Positions 1-7,066 of a DNA stretch of 14,231 nucleotides are shown one piece after another (positions within the stretch are counted from its first letter, which is position 1; every line of letters starts with the position of its first letter). The notes under the pieces were generated by a model, which was not told where the DNA came from, did no database searches, and saw only the letters and a list, made by a program, of their open reading frames with translations. The DNA comes from UBA685 sp049889495. GTDB lineage: Bacteria > Pseudomonadota > Alphaproteobacteria > Puniceispirillales > Puniceispirillaceae. Where the stretch lies: assembly GCA_049889495.1 (NCBI GenBank), contig JBMHDH010000082.1, positions 1 through 14,231 of the forward strand. Reading direction: 5' to 3'. A program made the position numbers and the translations under genes.

Positions 1-94
1 ATAGAGCGAATTTGACGAATTTGGCAATGCACGAACCTTGTTTGACACGGCATTTTATGATCAAATTTACAAAAGATTACAGTGGAACAAGACC

Positions 95-727
95 ATGAGT
101 GTTGAAAAAGGATTAGGAATCTATCACAATCTTGATTTGGCCCAGCAAGAGAATGAAGCTGAGATTAAATCCATTTATCAAAAATGGGCTGATACTTATG
201 ATATTGATAATGATAACAGCCTCGGCACTGTCTCACAGCCCAATTGCGTTGCACTCTTATCACAATATCAAAAAGACAAAAACGGCCTTATTCTTGATGT
301 GGGATGTGGCACAGGGCAAGTTGGCAAATACCTAACCACAGCTGGCTTTCACCATTTTGATGGCACGGATATATCGCCTGACATGCTCGAAAAAGCAGAA
401 AAGCGCGGCTATCGCAATTTGTTTGTTTCGAATTTAAATGACGCCTTGCCCGTTAGTGACAACAGCTATGATGTTTGCTTATGTGTGGGTGTTTTTACCC
501 ATGGTCATGTCACAGCAGAGGGGCTTGATGAGCTTATTCGCATCACAAAAAAAGGCGGCTTTCTTTGCTTTACAGTGAATGAAGGTATTTATGATGCCTA
601 TGGGTTTGAAGTTAAGATGGCGGCAGTCACAAAAGCGAAAAAATGGGATATCAAAGCGTTTCATAAAGATGCCTATATGACCAAAAAACATGTTCAAGGC
701 TATTATTGTTTGGCCCAGATCTTATAG
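95..727 (+). CDS. Class I SAM-dependent methyltransferase, METTL27/WBSCR27-like
   Basis: A 210-residue Rossmann-fold methyltransferase; the substrate cannot be told from sequence. SAM motif I (ILDVGCGTG) is at residues 66-74, the acidic residue that usually contacts the SAM ribose is D92 in DGTDIS, and a motif IV-like stretch (YDVCLCVGVFTH) follows. The N-terminal YQKWADTYD, around residues 28-36, resembles the opening of METTL27-type proteins, and the length fits that family. The reading frame opens after an in-frame TAG at 2-4, and a TTG at 38 could extend it by 19 residues. I prefer the ATG at 95, because the added residues look unlike the family and the ATG has a weak GGA-type ribosome site about 8 bases upstream. 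The stop lies 9 bases from the stop of the convergent gene. No terminator is visible between them. The fold is clear; the function is unknown. Confidence 0.8.
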   Translation: MSVEKGLGIYHNLDLAQQENEAEIKSIYQKWADTYDIDNDNSLGTVSQPNCVALLSQYQKDKNGLILDVGCGTGQVGKYLTTAGFHHFDGTDISPDMLEKAEKRGYRNLFVSNLNDALPVSDNSYDVCLCVGVFTHGHVTAEGLDELIRITKKGGFLCFTVNEGIYDAYGFEVKMAAVTKAKKWDIKAFHKDAYMTKKHVQGYYCLAQIL

Positions 728-736
728 CTATCAGCC

Positions 737-1120
737 CTATTTTGCGGCAAAAGACGATCGTATTTTCGCCGCCCATCGCCCCTCTTCATAGGTAATCACC
801 CATAAAGAGCGAAAGCTGCCAATCACCTCATTATCTTTGTTATATCGGATAATCTTGGCGTCAAAATGCACCTTAGTATCACTTTCAGCCAAAGTTTGAA
901 TATCCTCAAAAGCCGAATGGTGCCAACCATCCCCCGCTCTGGATTTAAAATCTTGGAAATAACTATCCGCAGTTGGCCATAATTTCATTTCAGCCGCGCT
1001 TAATCTGATATGCGGAAAATGCAAACTATCTGCAATTGCCGCTTCATCATGTGCGTTTAATGCGATGATATGATTGTCCATCACCTGAAGTGCGTTCTGA
1101 ACCGCTTGTGAATGTGGCAT
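737..1120 (-). CDS. NTF2/SnoaL-like small protein, function unknown
   Basis: A 127-residue protein that looks like the cone-shaped alpha+beta NTF2/SnoaL (DUF4440-like) fold: an N-terminal helix (QAVQNALQVMDNHIIALNAHD), a segment around W48, then beta strands such as KVHFDAKIIRY and GSFRSLWVIT, ending in EGRWAAKIRSSF. Proteins of this fold act as small isomerases, cyclases, dehydratases or binding proteins, so no reaction can be assigned. An in-frame start 93 bases further upstream would run into the neighbouring gene. The ATG at 1120 is chosen because GAGGAGA lies 6-7 bases before it. It sits 19 bases after the stop of the lactonase-like gene on the same strand, so the two are probably co-transcribed and may act on the same compound. 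No signal peptide is seen, so it is probably cytoplasmic. Confidence 0.72.
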   Translation of the reverse strand: MPHSQAVQNALQVMDNHIIALNAHDEAAIADSLHFPHIRLSAAEMKLWPTADSYFQDFKSRAGDGWHHSAFEDIQTLAESDTKVHFDAKIIRYNKDNEVIGSFRSLWVITYEEGRWAAKIRSSFAAK

Positions 1121-1139
1121 TGCCGTCTCCTCTATACCG

Positions 1140-2030
1140 CTAAAACCCATAAAATTTTTCAGGATTATCTGTAAAAATGGCCTTTTGATGCGCGCCATTT
1201 GGTATCCAATCAAACAACCAATTCACCAGATCTCCATCATCTGGCATCGCCCCAGGAATTTTGGGATGTGGCCAATCTGTTCCCCAAACAAGCTGTTCTG
1301 GATTGGCGTCAACAAGCGATGATACAAAGGCCGCCACATCATCATAGCCCTCACTCTCAGGGTTCGTGATACGATAGGCGGCTGATAATTTTGCCCAAAT
1401 CTTACCATCGGCTAGATAGGATAAAAATCTCTGAAAAGCTGGATGCGATGTGCCAAGATGCGCTGGCATATGCCCCATATGATCAAACATGACTGGCACT
1501 GGTAAATCTGCCAAGGCTGGCAACCAGTCTTCACATTGCGATATATCGGCCAATAATTGAAGGTGCCAGCCATAATCGGCAATGCGCTTGGCCAATGCCG
1601 TTAATTTATCAGACTGCCTGTCGGAATAATCAATGCCAGAATAATCAATGCCAGATGCGAATAACAAATTGACGCGGCATCCCACCGCCCCTCTGTCATG
1701 AAAGGTACGCAATTGCGCATCTGTTACATCATCATCAACCACAATCACAGCCTTCATATTCGGGTCAGATTGGCACACAGATAAGCTTGTCTCATTATCA
1801 CTGCCATAGACGCTTGGTTGCACGATCACCGATCGCTGAAATCCCAAGGTTTTTTGCAAAATACGGTAATCAGATACTGTTGCTGGTGGCGCGCTATAGC
1901 CTCGCATTGGCACCTGAATTGAGGGCGCATCAAATATATGAAAATGGCAATCACAAGCGCCTTCTGGTAACGCCATGCGTGGTGTTGTGATTGTCTTATT
2001 GGCTGGCGCGCAATAATCAGGCGATGACAT
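1140..2030 (-). CDS. Amidohydrolase 2 family protein, 2-pyrone-4,6-dicarboxylate lactonase (LigI)-like
   Basis: A 296-residue TIM-barrel hydrolase of the amidohydrolase-2 / COG3618 group. Members include LigI, which opens the lactone 2-pyrone-4,6-dicarboxylate in lignin-aromatic breakdown, and D-galactarolactone isomerase; many relatives have unknown lactone substrates. Visible hallmarks are DCHFHIFD (D27, H29, H31) at the end of strand 1, QPSVYG (71-76), HLQL (156-159), DHMGH (183-187) and WGTDWPHP (249-256) with the conserved aspartate D251, ending in DNPEKFYGF. The start ATG at 2030 has AGAGG 7 bases upstream. The SnoaL-like gene follows after 19 bases. A 15-bp in-frame tandem duplication gives GIDYSGIDYS at residues 127-136. 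The exact substrate is not determinable, and none of the other genes for protocatechuate 4,5-cleavage is in the window. Confidence 0.82.
   Translation of the reverse strand: MSSPDYCAPANKTITTPRMALPEGACDCHFHIFDAPSIQVPMRGYSAPPATVSDYRILQKTLGFQRSVIVQPSVYGSDNETSLSVCQSDPNMKAVIVVDDDVTDAQLRTFHDRGAVGCRVNLLFASGIDYSGIDYSDRQSDKLTALAKRIADYGWHLQLLADISQCEDWLPALADLPVPVMFDHMGHMPAHLGTSHPAFQRFLSYLADGKIWAKLSAAYRITNPESEGYDDVAAFVSSLVDANPEQLVWGTDWPHPKIPGAMPDDGDLVNWLFDWIPNGAHQKAIFTDNPEKFYGF
1624..1653. repeat. 15-bp in-frame tandem duplication inside the lactonase-like gene
   Basis: Two perfect adjacent copies of GAATAATCAATGCCA, at 1624-1638 and 1639-1653. On the coding strand they encode the pentapeptide GIDYS twice, at residues 127-136 of the amidohydrolase. 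Because the unit is 15 bp, the frame is kept. The duplicated segment follows RVNLLFASG, in a probable surface loop after a barrel strand. This looks like a recent slippage event. Confidence 0.85.
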
Positions 2031-2366
2031 TCATAAACCTCTTTAAAAAAGACCGACCTTTCAAAAAGGTTACATCATATGGGGCATTACAGACATAAAA
2101 AAACACCATAAAAAATGGTGTTATCTATCGCTTCCTTATCAAAATAAATGGCATTCCCTAGGGGTCATTACAATTCGATGAAATCAATTCGTTATAAGCG
2201 GTGTGGACGAAAGTAACTATTCGGTTCTATCTGATTTGGACCACCCCTAATGGCCGTTTGACCAAATAACATAGCTAATAGGAGCATATCATTGGATTTT
2301 TAAAAACCATTAAGGTTGCGGGATGGCCACAAGATTATTGTAAATAATATTAGATTGAGACCTTAA
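2031..2366. other. 336-base intergenic region between lactonase-like and aminotransferase genes
   Basis: No convincing gene is present. Contents: a leftward rho-independent terminator (2097-2122); a leftward TATGAT at 2074-2079 that could be the -10 of the lactonase-like gene, with no good -35; a perfect CCCTAGGG at 2157-2164; a weak ACCTTT/AAAGGT hairpin at 2056-2070 close to the lactonase ribosome site; and a rightward GGAG at 2281-2284 followed by an 18-codon frame (2291-2347) that would need a non-ATG start. The stretch 2200-2260 looks different in texture from its surroundings and could be an old insertion scar, but no inverted ends or target duplication were found. Confidence 0.5.
2097..2122 (-). 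terminator. Rho-independent terminator, leftward
   Basis: Perfect 8-bp arms, AACACCAT (2102-2109) and ATGGTGTT (2115-2122), enclose a 5-base loop. Read leftward, the stem runs into a run of seven T (A at 2097-2103 on the given strand, two of them in the stem). On the other strand no T run follows, so it acts leftward only. It lies about 245 bases past the stop of the aminotransferase gene and 67 bases before the lactonase-like start, so it would separate those two units. Confidence 0.65.
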
Positions 2367-3500
2367 TTAATTATCACATATCTTATCCAATACATGTGAG
2401 AAATCATCTATTGTCCCTTCGATATTTGCCAGTTTATCTAGTCCAAATAGACCAACACGGAAGGTCTTAAACTGGCTGGACTCTCCACATTCCAGTGGCA
2501 CACCAGCTGCAATTTGGACCCCGTTTTTCGCAAATGCTTCGCCATTTTTAAAATCATCGCGCTCTGTATGAGATACAATCACAGATGGCGATTTGAAACC
2601 TTCTGCAGCAAGTGATTTGAAACCTCGTTGTTCCATAATTAAGCGCAGACGGTTTCCAAGCTCTATTTGAGCTTTTTTTGCCTTTTCAATACCAAATGAT
2701 TGAATTTCAAGGAACGTATCATAAAATTGCGCTAACCCATCAGTGGGCATGGTGGCGTGATAGGCATGACCACCATCCAGATAAGCTGTCATAATTTGGT
2801 GCCATTTTTTCAAATCCAGAACAAAACTGTCCGAAGTCGTCTGCGCCAATCTTTCAACCCCAGCTTCAGATAGCATGACAACACCTGCACAGGGGGTTGA
2901 AGTCCAACCTTTTTGCGGTGCTGTAATCAGAATATCAACCCCAATTTGTTTCATATCAACCCAAAGCGCACCAGATGCGACACAATCTAATACAAAAAGC
3001 GCGCCTACTGCGTGGGCCGCATGCGCAATCTGCGTTAAATAGTCATCTGGCATAAGCAGGCCAGCAGATGTTTCGACGTGAGGGCTAACCACGATGCGTG
3101 GTTTTTCGGTATGAATTGAAGCGATAATTTCGTCTATAGGCGCTGGGCTAAATTGCTGGTCAGCTTCTATTGTATCGGGCCTTGCCATGACGATTTCAGC
3201 ATGAGATGGCTTAACACCTTGGTCGAATATTTGAGACCATCGATAGCTAAACCAACCATTTCGTACAACCAATACCTTTTCATTTCGTGCAAATTGCCTT
3301 GCGACAGCTTCCATGGCAAAACTTCCGCCACCTGGTAAAATAACGCAGGATTTTGCGTTATATACGTCAGTTAAACCACTATGTAACCCTTGCATCACCT
3401 GTCGAAATGATGACGACATTGAATTTAATGACCTATCGGTGAATACAACTGAAAATTCTTTCAGCTCTGATAGGCGTTGCTGTGGCGTACTCGCATCCAT
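2367..3500 (-). CDS. Class V aminotransferase, PLP-dependent (alanine/serine-glyoxylate aminotransferase-like)
   Basis: A 377-residue fold-type I PLP enzyme of aminotransferase class V. Visible landmarks are the cofactor-binding GGGSFAMEA (57-65), HVETSAG (141-147) near the usual substrate region, D172 in VLDCVASG, which should pair with the pyridine nitrogen, and K197 in TAPQKGW, the expected Schiff-base lysine. The layout resembles alanine-glyoxylate and serine-glyoxylate aminotransferases, but the N-terminus (FSVVFTDRSLNSMSSSF) lacks the usual GPGP-type loop, so the substrate is uncertain. The ATG at 3500 is chosen over an upstream start at 3545 because GGAGG lies 7 bases before it. The gene stands alone, with its own promoter at 3565-3573 and no pathway partner nearby. 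Cytoplasmic. Confidence 0.85.
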   Translation of the reverse strand: MDASTPQQRLSELKEFSVVFTDRSLNSMSSSFRQVMQGLHSGLTDVYNAKSCVILPGGGSFAMEAVARQFARNEKVLVVRNGWFSYRWSQIFDQGVKPSHAEIVMARPDTIEADQQFSPAPIDEIIASIHTEKPRIVVSPHVETSAGLLMPDDYLTQIAHAAHAVGALFVLDCVASGALWVDMKQIGVDILITAPQKGWTSTPCAGVVMLSEAGVERLAQTTSDSFVLDLKKWHQIMTAYLDGGHAYHATMPTDGLAQFYDTFLEIQSFGIEKAKKAQIELGNRLRLIMEQRGFKSLAAEGFKSPSVIVSHTERDDFKNGEAFAKNGVQIAAGVPLECGESSQFKTFRVGLFGLDKLANIEGTIDDFSHVLDKICDN

Positions 3501-3559
3501 ATCGTAACCTCCATCGTTGTAATTAATATTTACGTGGCGCAACAATGATTAGATTTGAG

Positions 3560-3576
3560 ACATGATTATAACATGT
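3560..3576. promoter_or_regulatory. Palindrome over the aminotransferase -10, possible operator
   Basis: ACATG (3560-3564) and CATGT (3572-3576) form perfect 5-bp arms separated by 7 bases that contain the TATAAT. A regulator binding here would occlude RNA polymerase. The arms are short, so a chance palindrome is possible, and no regulator gene is adjacent. Confidence 0.35.
3565..3573 (-). promoter_or_regulatory. Extended -10 promoter for the aminotransferase gene
   Basis: Read leftward, the sequence is TGTTATAAT, a perfect extended -10 (TGnTATAAT) with TATAAT at 3565-3570. No good -35 is present at 16-18 bases, which extended -10 promoters can tolerate. Transcription would start near 3558, about 58 bases before the ATG at 3500. 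Confidence 0.5.
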
Positions 3577-3714
3577 GAAACAGAGGGCCAATGTCAGTGA
3601 CTTACTACTCATAGCAATGACGCACTTGGACAGGCATAGATTATCATAGCGAGAGCTTGCTAGTACAAAACTAGTCCAAACACCACTTAAACCATTGATT
3701 TTATAAAGAAAGAA

Positions 3715-3790
3715 TGGCATCCCGTACGGGATTCGAACCCGTGTTGCCGCCGTGAAAGGGCGGTGTCCTAAACCACTAGACGAACGGGAC
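3715..3790 (-). tRNA. tRNA-Glu (anticodon TTC)
   Basis: A 76-base cloverleaf on the minus strand. The acceptor stem GTCCCGT pairs with ACGGGAT (one G-U at the first pair), the anticodon loop CTTTCAC with anticodon TTC is closed by CCGCC/GGCGG, and the T arm is CGGGT-TCGAATC-CCGTA. Discriminator G is followed by an encoded CCA (3715-3717). It lies downstream of recJ on the same strand but has its own promoter at 3808-3836. An open frame across it (3523-3792) is only a shadow of the tRNA. Confidence 0.97.
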
Positions 3791-3807
3791 ACGCTCGCTG
3801 TGCAGTT

Positions 3808-3836
3808 TATTTACAAAACCCTTATGAATTAATCAA
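3808..3836 (-). promoter_or_regulatory. Sigma-70-type promoter of tRNA-Glu
   Basis: Leftward TTGATT (3831-3836) and TAAATA (3808-3813) are separated by exactly 17 bases. The predicted start near 3801 is about 11 bases before the mature tRNA 5' end, the right distance for a short leader. It sits in the gap after recJ, so the tRNA need not depend on recJ transcription. Confidence 0.6.
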
Positions 3837-3879
3837 GGCCAAAAGCGACAATTTCATTAAATTATTTTTGAAAGATCAC

Positions 3880-5685
3880 TCACGCATAAGATTGGTGCGA
3901 TGGGGCCAAATCATCAATGATAAATTGCACCGCATCCCCGCCGCGATAGGTATCACCTTTTAACTTTCCAGCCAGATGAAATGGCACACCCTCGCAGTAA
4001 CGAAGCGCCTCTTTATCCAGCAACTTATCGCGCAATCCAAAAGCGATGGCTCTTAGTTTATGGCCAGTGCCATCTGTGATTTCACATGAAAAATGCTGGT
4101 CTTCATTGCCAATCCATCGCGTGTTTTTCATTGTCACAGATGATAACAGCAACCGTGGCTCAGAAAACCCAATGCCAAAAGGCGCGCATTTCTCTAGCCA
4201 TGTCACAAATGATTTTTGGCATGCTGAGAGCGGTAATTGTACAGATACTGTTAAGGATGGGGGCGGCAAATCCCCGACTTGCTTTGCAAAAGCGGCATTT
4301 ATAAAGATTGAAAAATCATCTAAATTTTCTTGCGTAATGCTAAGGCCCGCCGCCATAGCATGACCACCGCCACCGATCAAAAGGCCTGATTGCTGTGCAT
4401 TTATGATGGTATCACCTAGCGAGAAGCCTTTCATGCCTCTTGCAGATCCCTTGCCCATACCATCCTCGTCAAAAGAAATGGCGATGGCTGGCCGATGGAA
4501 ATGATCTTTCAGGCGTCCTGCGACAATGCCCAAGACCCCTTCATGCCAGCCTTTGCCATGTACAATCAAAACAGATGTATCGGGCTTGTCACTCAAAAGC
4601 GTGGTTGCTTGATCAATGGCACGGTTTAAGATCCCTGCCTCAACATCTTTTCGTTGTTTGTTCAGATCATCTAATTGCAAAGCCAAAGAGGTTGCAATCG
4701 CGCTATCTTTGGTTGCTAGTAATTTTGCCCCCAAGGCAGCATTGCCAATGCGTCCCCCTGCGTTAATGCGCGGGCCTAATTGAAACCCAAAGCTATAGGC
4801 AGTTGGCTCGGTATTCATACGCGCTTGATCTGCTAGATGCTTTAACCCAACATTTTGGCGTTGTTTTAACACTTTCAGCCCCTGTTTGACAAAGGCACGA
4901 TTCACAGGGGTTAAGGGCACAACATCACAGATGGTGGCCATGCCAACCAAATCAAGCAAAGATAATAAATCAATGGGCGGTGTTGTGATCTGGCCATTTT
5001 CTCGCAGATGCCGCAAGGTACCAATGCATGTCATAAAGGCCATTGCGGCGGCGCATAACGCCCCTTGCCCGCTGGTATCATCAAGGCGATTGGGATTCAC
5101 AACAGCCAATGCACGCGGTAATGTGGCAGAGGCTTGGTGATGGTCAATCACAATCACTTTCATCCCCATCTCTTCGGCTTGTGCCAAAGGTTGATGAGCC
5201 GTGATCCCGCAATCTACCGTTATAATAATATCAGACCCTGCCTCTTTTAATGACTGAAGCGCCATGATATTTGGGCCATAGCCTTCGGAAAATCTGTCTG
5301 GGATATGGATATGCGCCTGACAGCCAAAGGCGGTTAAAAAACGATCAAATATCGCGGCAGAACAGGCCCCATCTACATCATAATCACCAAAAATCCCAAT
5401 CGGCTTTTTATCAGCGATGGCAGATGCCAAAATCTGGCAAGCCTGATCCATATCAGTGAAATCAGATGGGTTTGGCAATAAATCACGCAAGCGCGGTTCT
5501 AAAAACGCATCAATGGTATCTGGCGTAATGCCGCGCCCTGCCAAAAATTCACCAAGCACAACAGGCATATCAAATTGTTGTGCAAAATAAGCCCCATAGC
5601 GCGCTTTGACATCATCTGAGGTATCAAAGCGTTCAAACGCCCATGTGGCACCTTTCAGTGATTTTTGAATGATTTGTTGTTCCAT
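3880..5685 (-). CDS. recJ: Single-stranded-DNA-specific exonuclease RecJ
   Basis: A 601-residue 5'-to-3' single-strand DNA exonuclease of the DHH phosphoesterase family, acting in the RecF recombination pathway, mismatch repair and base-excision repair. All core motifs are present: DYDVDG (101-106), VDCGIT (157-162), DHH (181-183), GGRIGNA (310-316), HEGVLGIVAGR (381-391), GSARG (413-417) and the DHHA1 motif GGGGHAMAAG (438-447). The rest, about 470-601, is the OB-fold-like DNA-binding domain. Length is close to typical RecJ. The ATG at 5685 is preferred over an in-frame TTG at 5694; both fall in the 20-base gap after hom, and only a GGA-type ribosome site is visible. It probably shares the hom transcript. 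No defect is seen. Confidence 0.97.
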   Translation of the reverse strand: MEQQIIQKSLKGATWAFERFDTSDDVKARYGAYFAQQFDMPVVLGEFLAGRGITPDTIDAFLEPRLRDLLPNPSDFTDMDQACQILASAIADKKPIGIFGDYDVDGACSAAIFDRFLTAFGCQAHIHIPDRFSEGYGPNIMALQSLKEAGSDIIITVDCGITAHQPLAQAEEMGMKVIVIDHHQASATLPRALAVVNPNRLDDTSGQGALCAAAMAFMTCIGTLRHLRENGQITTPPIDLLSLLDLVGMATICDVVPLTPVNRAFVKQGLKVLKQRQNVGLKHLADQARMNTEPTAYSFGFQLGPRINAGGRIGNAALGAKLLATKDSAIATSLALQLDDLNKQRKDVEAGILNRAIDQATTLLSDKPDTSVLIVHGKGWHEGVLGIVAGRLKDHFHRPAIAISFDEDGMGKGSARGMKGFSLGDTIINAQQSGLLIGGGGHAMAAGLSITQENLDDFSIFINAAFAKQVGDLPPPSLTVSVQLPLSACQKSFVTWLEKCAPFGIGFSEPRLLLSSVTMKNTRWIGNEDQHFSCEITDGTGHKLRAIAFGLRDKLLDKEALRYCEGVPFHLAGKLKGDTYRGGDAVQFIIDDLAPSHQSYA

Positions 5686-5705
5686 CTGTTCCAAAATAGG
5701 CTGAA

Positions 5706-6980
5706 TTAAGCCAAAACAGCAAGGGGCTGATGAACAGCCATCACAGCGTCAAGACTTGCCAGTGTGTTACTTGCCTTTGCCATAGACGCATGATCTGTTT
5801 CATGCACAATCATCAATAAATCAACCTGATCAGAGGTGCCATCGCCTTTTTGGATTAACGTCTCAACAGAGATGTCACAATTTTGCAAAATATCAGTGAC
5901 AGATGCCAAAACACCGGGCTTATCGGCCACAACCAACCGCAAATAATATTCGGAACGGCTGTCATCTGTTTGGTTCTTGTCTGGCGTTGCCAACTGCGCC
6001 ACAGGCTTACCAAAGGGGAAATTATATCTGCCAGATGAGATATCGATGATATCTGCCAGCACAGCAGATGCGGTCGGCCCTGCCCCTGCCCCAGGTCCAA
6101 TAGCAGAGACCAAATTCACAGGCTCTGCTTCATAATGCACCGCGTTTAATGAGCCTGTGACTTTTGCCAATTGCGCACTTTCTTTTAACAAGACAGGTGC
6201 GACTTTGGCTGGTGCGCCTTTGGCTGCACGGCCAATTAAGCGAATGCGATAACCAAGCTCTTCCGCATAAGAAATATCAGAGGCTGTGATTGCACGGATC
6301 CCTGTAATAGACAGGCTGTCAAAATCTGGTTTTGTACCAAAGGCAAGCGCGCTTAAAATGGTCAATTTATGTGCCGCATCAATCCCATCAACATCAAAAG
6401 TTGGGTCAGCTTCAGCATAGCCAAGCGCTTGGGCTTCTGCCAAAACATCATCAAAGGGGCGACCTGTCTCTTCCATTTCTGATAAAATATAATTGCATGT
6501 ACCGTTTAAAACGCCAGATACCGCGCTGATATCATTTGCGGATAAGCCTTCGCGTAAAATCTTTAACGCAGGGATACCGCCTGCTACGGAAGATTCAAAA
6601 AACAGCTGGGCGTTATGGGCTTCAGCCAATTCTGCTAATTCAACACCATGGATGGCAATCATCGCTTTATTGGCGGTGACAACATGCTTACCTTGTTCAA
6701 GTGCTGCTTTGGTCAAGGCCAAGGCTGGCCCATCTGATCCGCCCATCAATTCAATAATAATATCCACATCTTCATCAGCCAATGCCACAGGGTTATCAAA
6801 CCATGTGATGCCATCTAGATTAACACCTCTGTCTTTTCCCTTGGATCTGGCAGATACCGCTGTTAGCACAAGATTGTGACCAGCTTTTTGGGAGAGCTGT
6901 TCTTGATTTGCAATTAAGTGGCGCGCAACTTCTGCGCCAACAACACCTAGCCCTGCAATTGCAATGCGAATATCAGACAT
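5706..6980 (-). CDS. hom: Homoserine dehydrogenase
   Basis: A 424-residue NAD(P)-dependent enzyme that reduces aspartate semialdehyde to homoserine, the branch point to threonine and methionine. The Rossmann nucleotide-binding loop GLGVVG is at 10-15. TANKA (102-106) holds the conserved lysine K105, ESSVAGGIP is at 129-137, GVLNGTCNYIL at 156-166, and DVDGIDAAHKL near 196-206 contains the catalytic aspartate and lysine. From about residue 345 there is an ACT domain (LRLVVADKPGVLASVTDIL), expected to bind an amino acid, typically threonine, for feedback control. The ATG at 6980 has AAAGGA 8 bases upstream and a promoter at 7034-7063. recJ follows after 20 bases, indicating one operon. Confidence 0.97.
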   Translation of the reverse strand: MSDIRIAIAGLGVVGAEVARHLIANQEQLSQKAGHNLVLTAVSARSKGKDRGVNLDGITWFDNPVALADEDVDIIIELMGGSDGPALALTKAALEQGKHVVTANKAMIAIHGVELAELAEAHNAQLFFESSVAGGIPALKILREGLSANDISAVSGVLNGTCNYILSEMEETGRPFDDVLAEAQALGYAEADPTFDVDGIDAAHKLTILSALAFGTKPDFDSLSITGIRAITASDISYAEELGYRIRLIGRAAKGAPAKVAPVLLKESAQLAKVTGSLNAVHYEAEPVNLVSAIGPGAGAGPTASAVLADIIDISSGRYNFPFGKPVAQLATPDKNQTDDSRSEYYLRLVVADKPGVLASVTDILQNCDISVETLIQKGDGTSDQVDLLMIVHETDHASMAKASNTLASLDAVMAVHQPLAVLA

Positions 6981-7033
6981 GCTTATGGTCCTTTGAAAAT
7001 AACAGATGTAAAATGCATCAAAAAGATAGCGAA

Positions 7034-7063
7034 ATTATAGCCTATCTGGCCAAGCAGGTGCAA
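7034..7063 (-). promoter_or_regulatory. Sigma-70-type promoter for hom-recJ
   Basis: Leftward TTGCAC (7058-7063) and a perfect TATAAT (7034-7039) are 18 bases apart, giving a predicted start near 7027 and a leader of about 46 bases before hom. The arms AGATAG (7024-7029) and CTATCT (7042-7047) flank the -10 as a 6-bp inverted repeat. That could also form a weak leftward terminator for the racemase gene, since A at 7020-7024 reads as five T. The promoter reading is preferred. Confidence 0.55.
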
Positions 7064-7066
7064 CAA

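Noticed and set aside
2045..2070. ACCTTT/AAAGGT hairpin followed leftward by six T as an attenuator before the lactonase-like gene
   Set aside because: The stem is only 6 bp, the T run starts 5 bases away from it, and it abuts the ribosome site; too weak to call.
3523..3792. 89-codon open frame on the minus strand covering the tRNA gene
   Set aside because: Its first 25 codons are the tRNA-Glu sequence itself, and the rest has no ribosome site or family resemblance.
4046..5459. Several long rightward frames inside recJ
   Set aside because: They are shadows of the well-conserved recJ coding strand, with no ribosome sites or recognisable domains.
6493..6879. 128-codon rightward frame opposite hom
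   Set aside because: It mirrors the hom coding sequence, has low-complexity Ser/Ala composition and no ribosome site.
7020..7047. AGATAG/CTATCT inverted repeat as a leftward terminator of the racemase gene
   Set aside because: It has only a 6-bp, AT-rich stem and five T, and it encloses a perfect TATAAT better explained as the hom -10.
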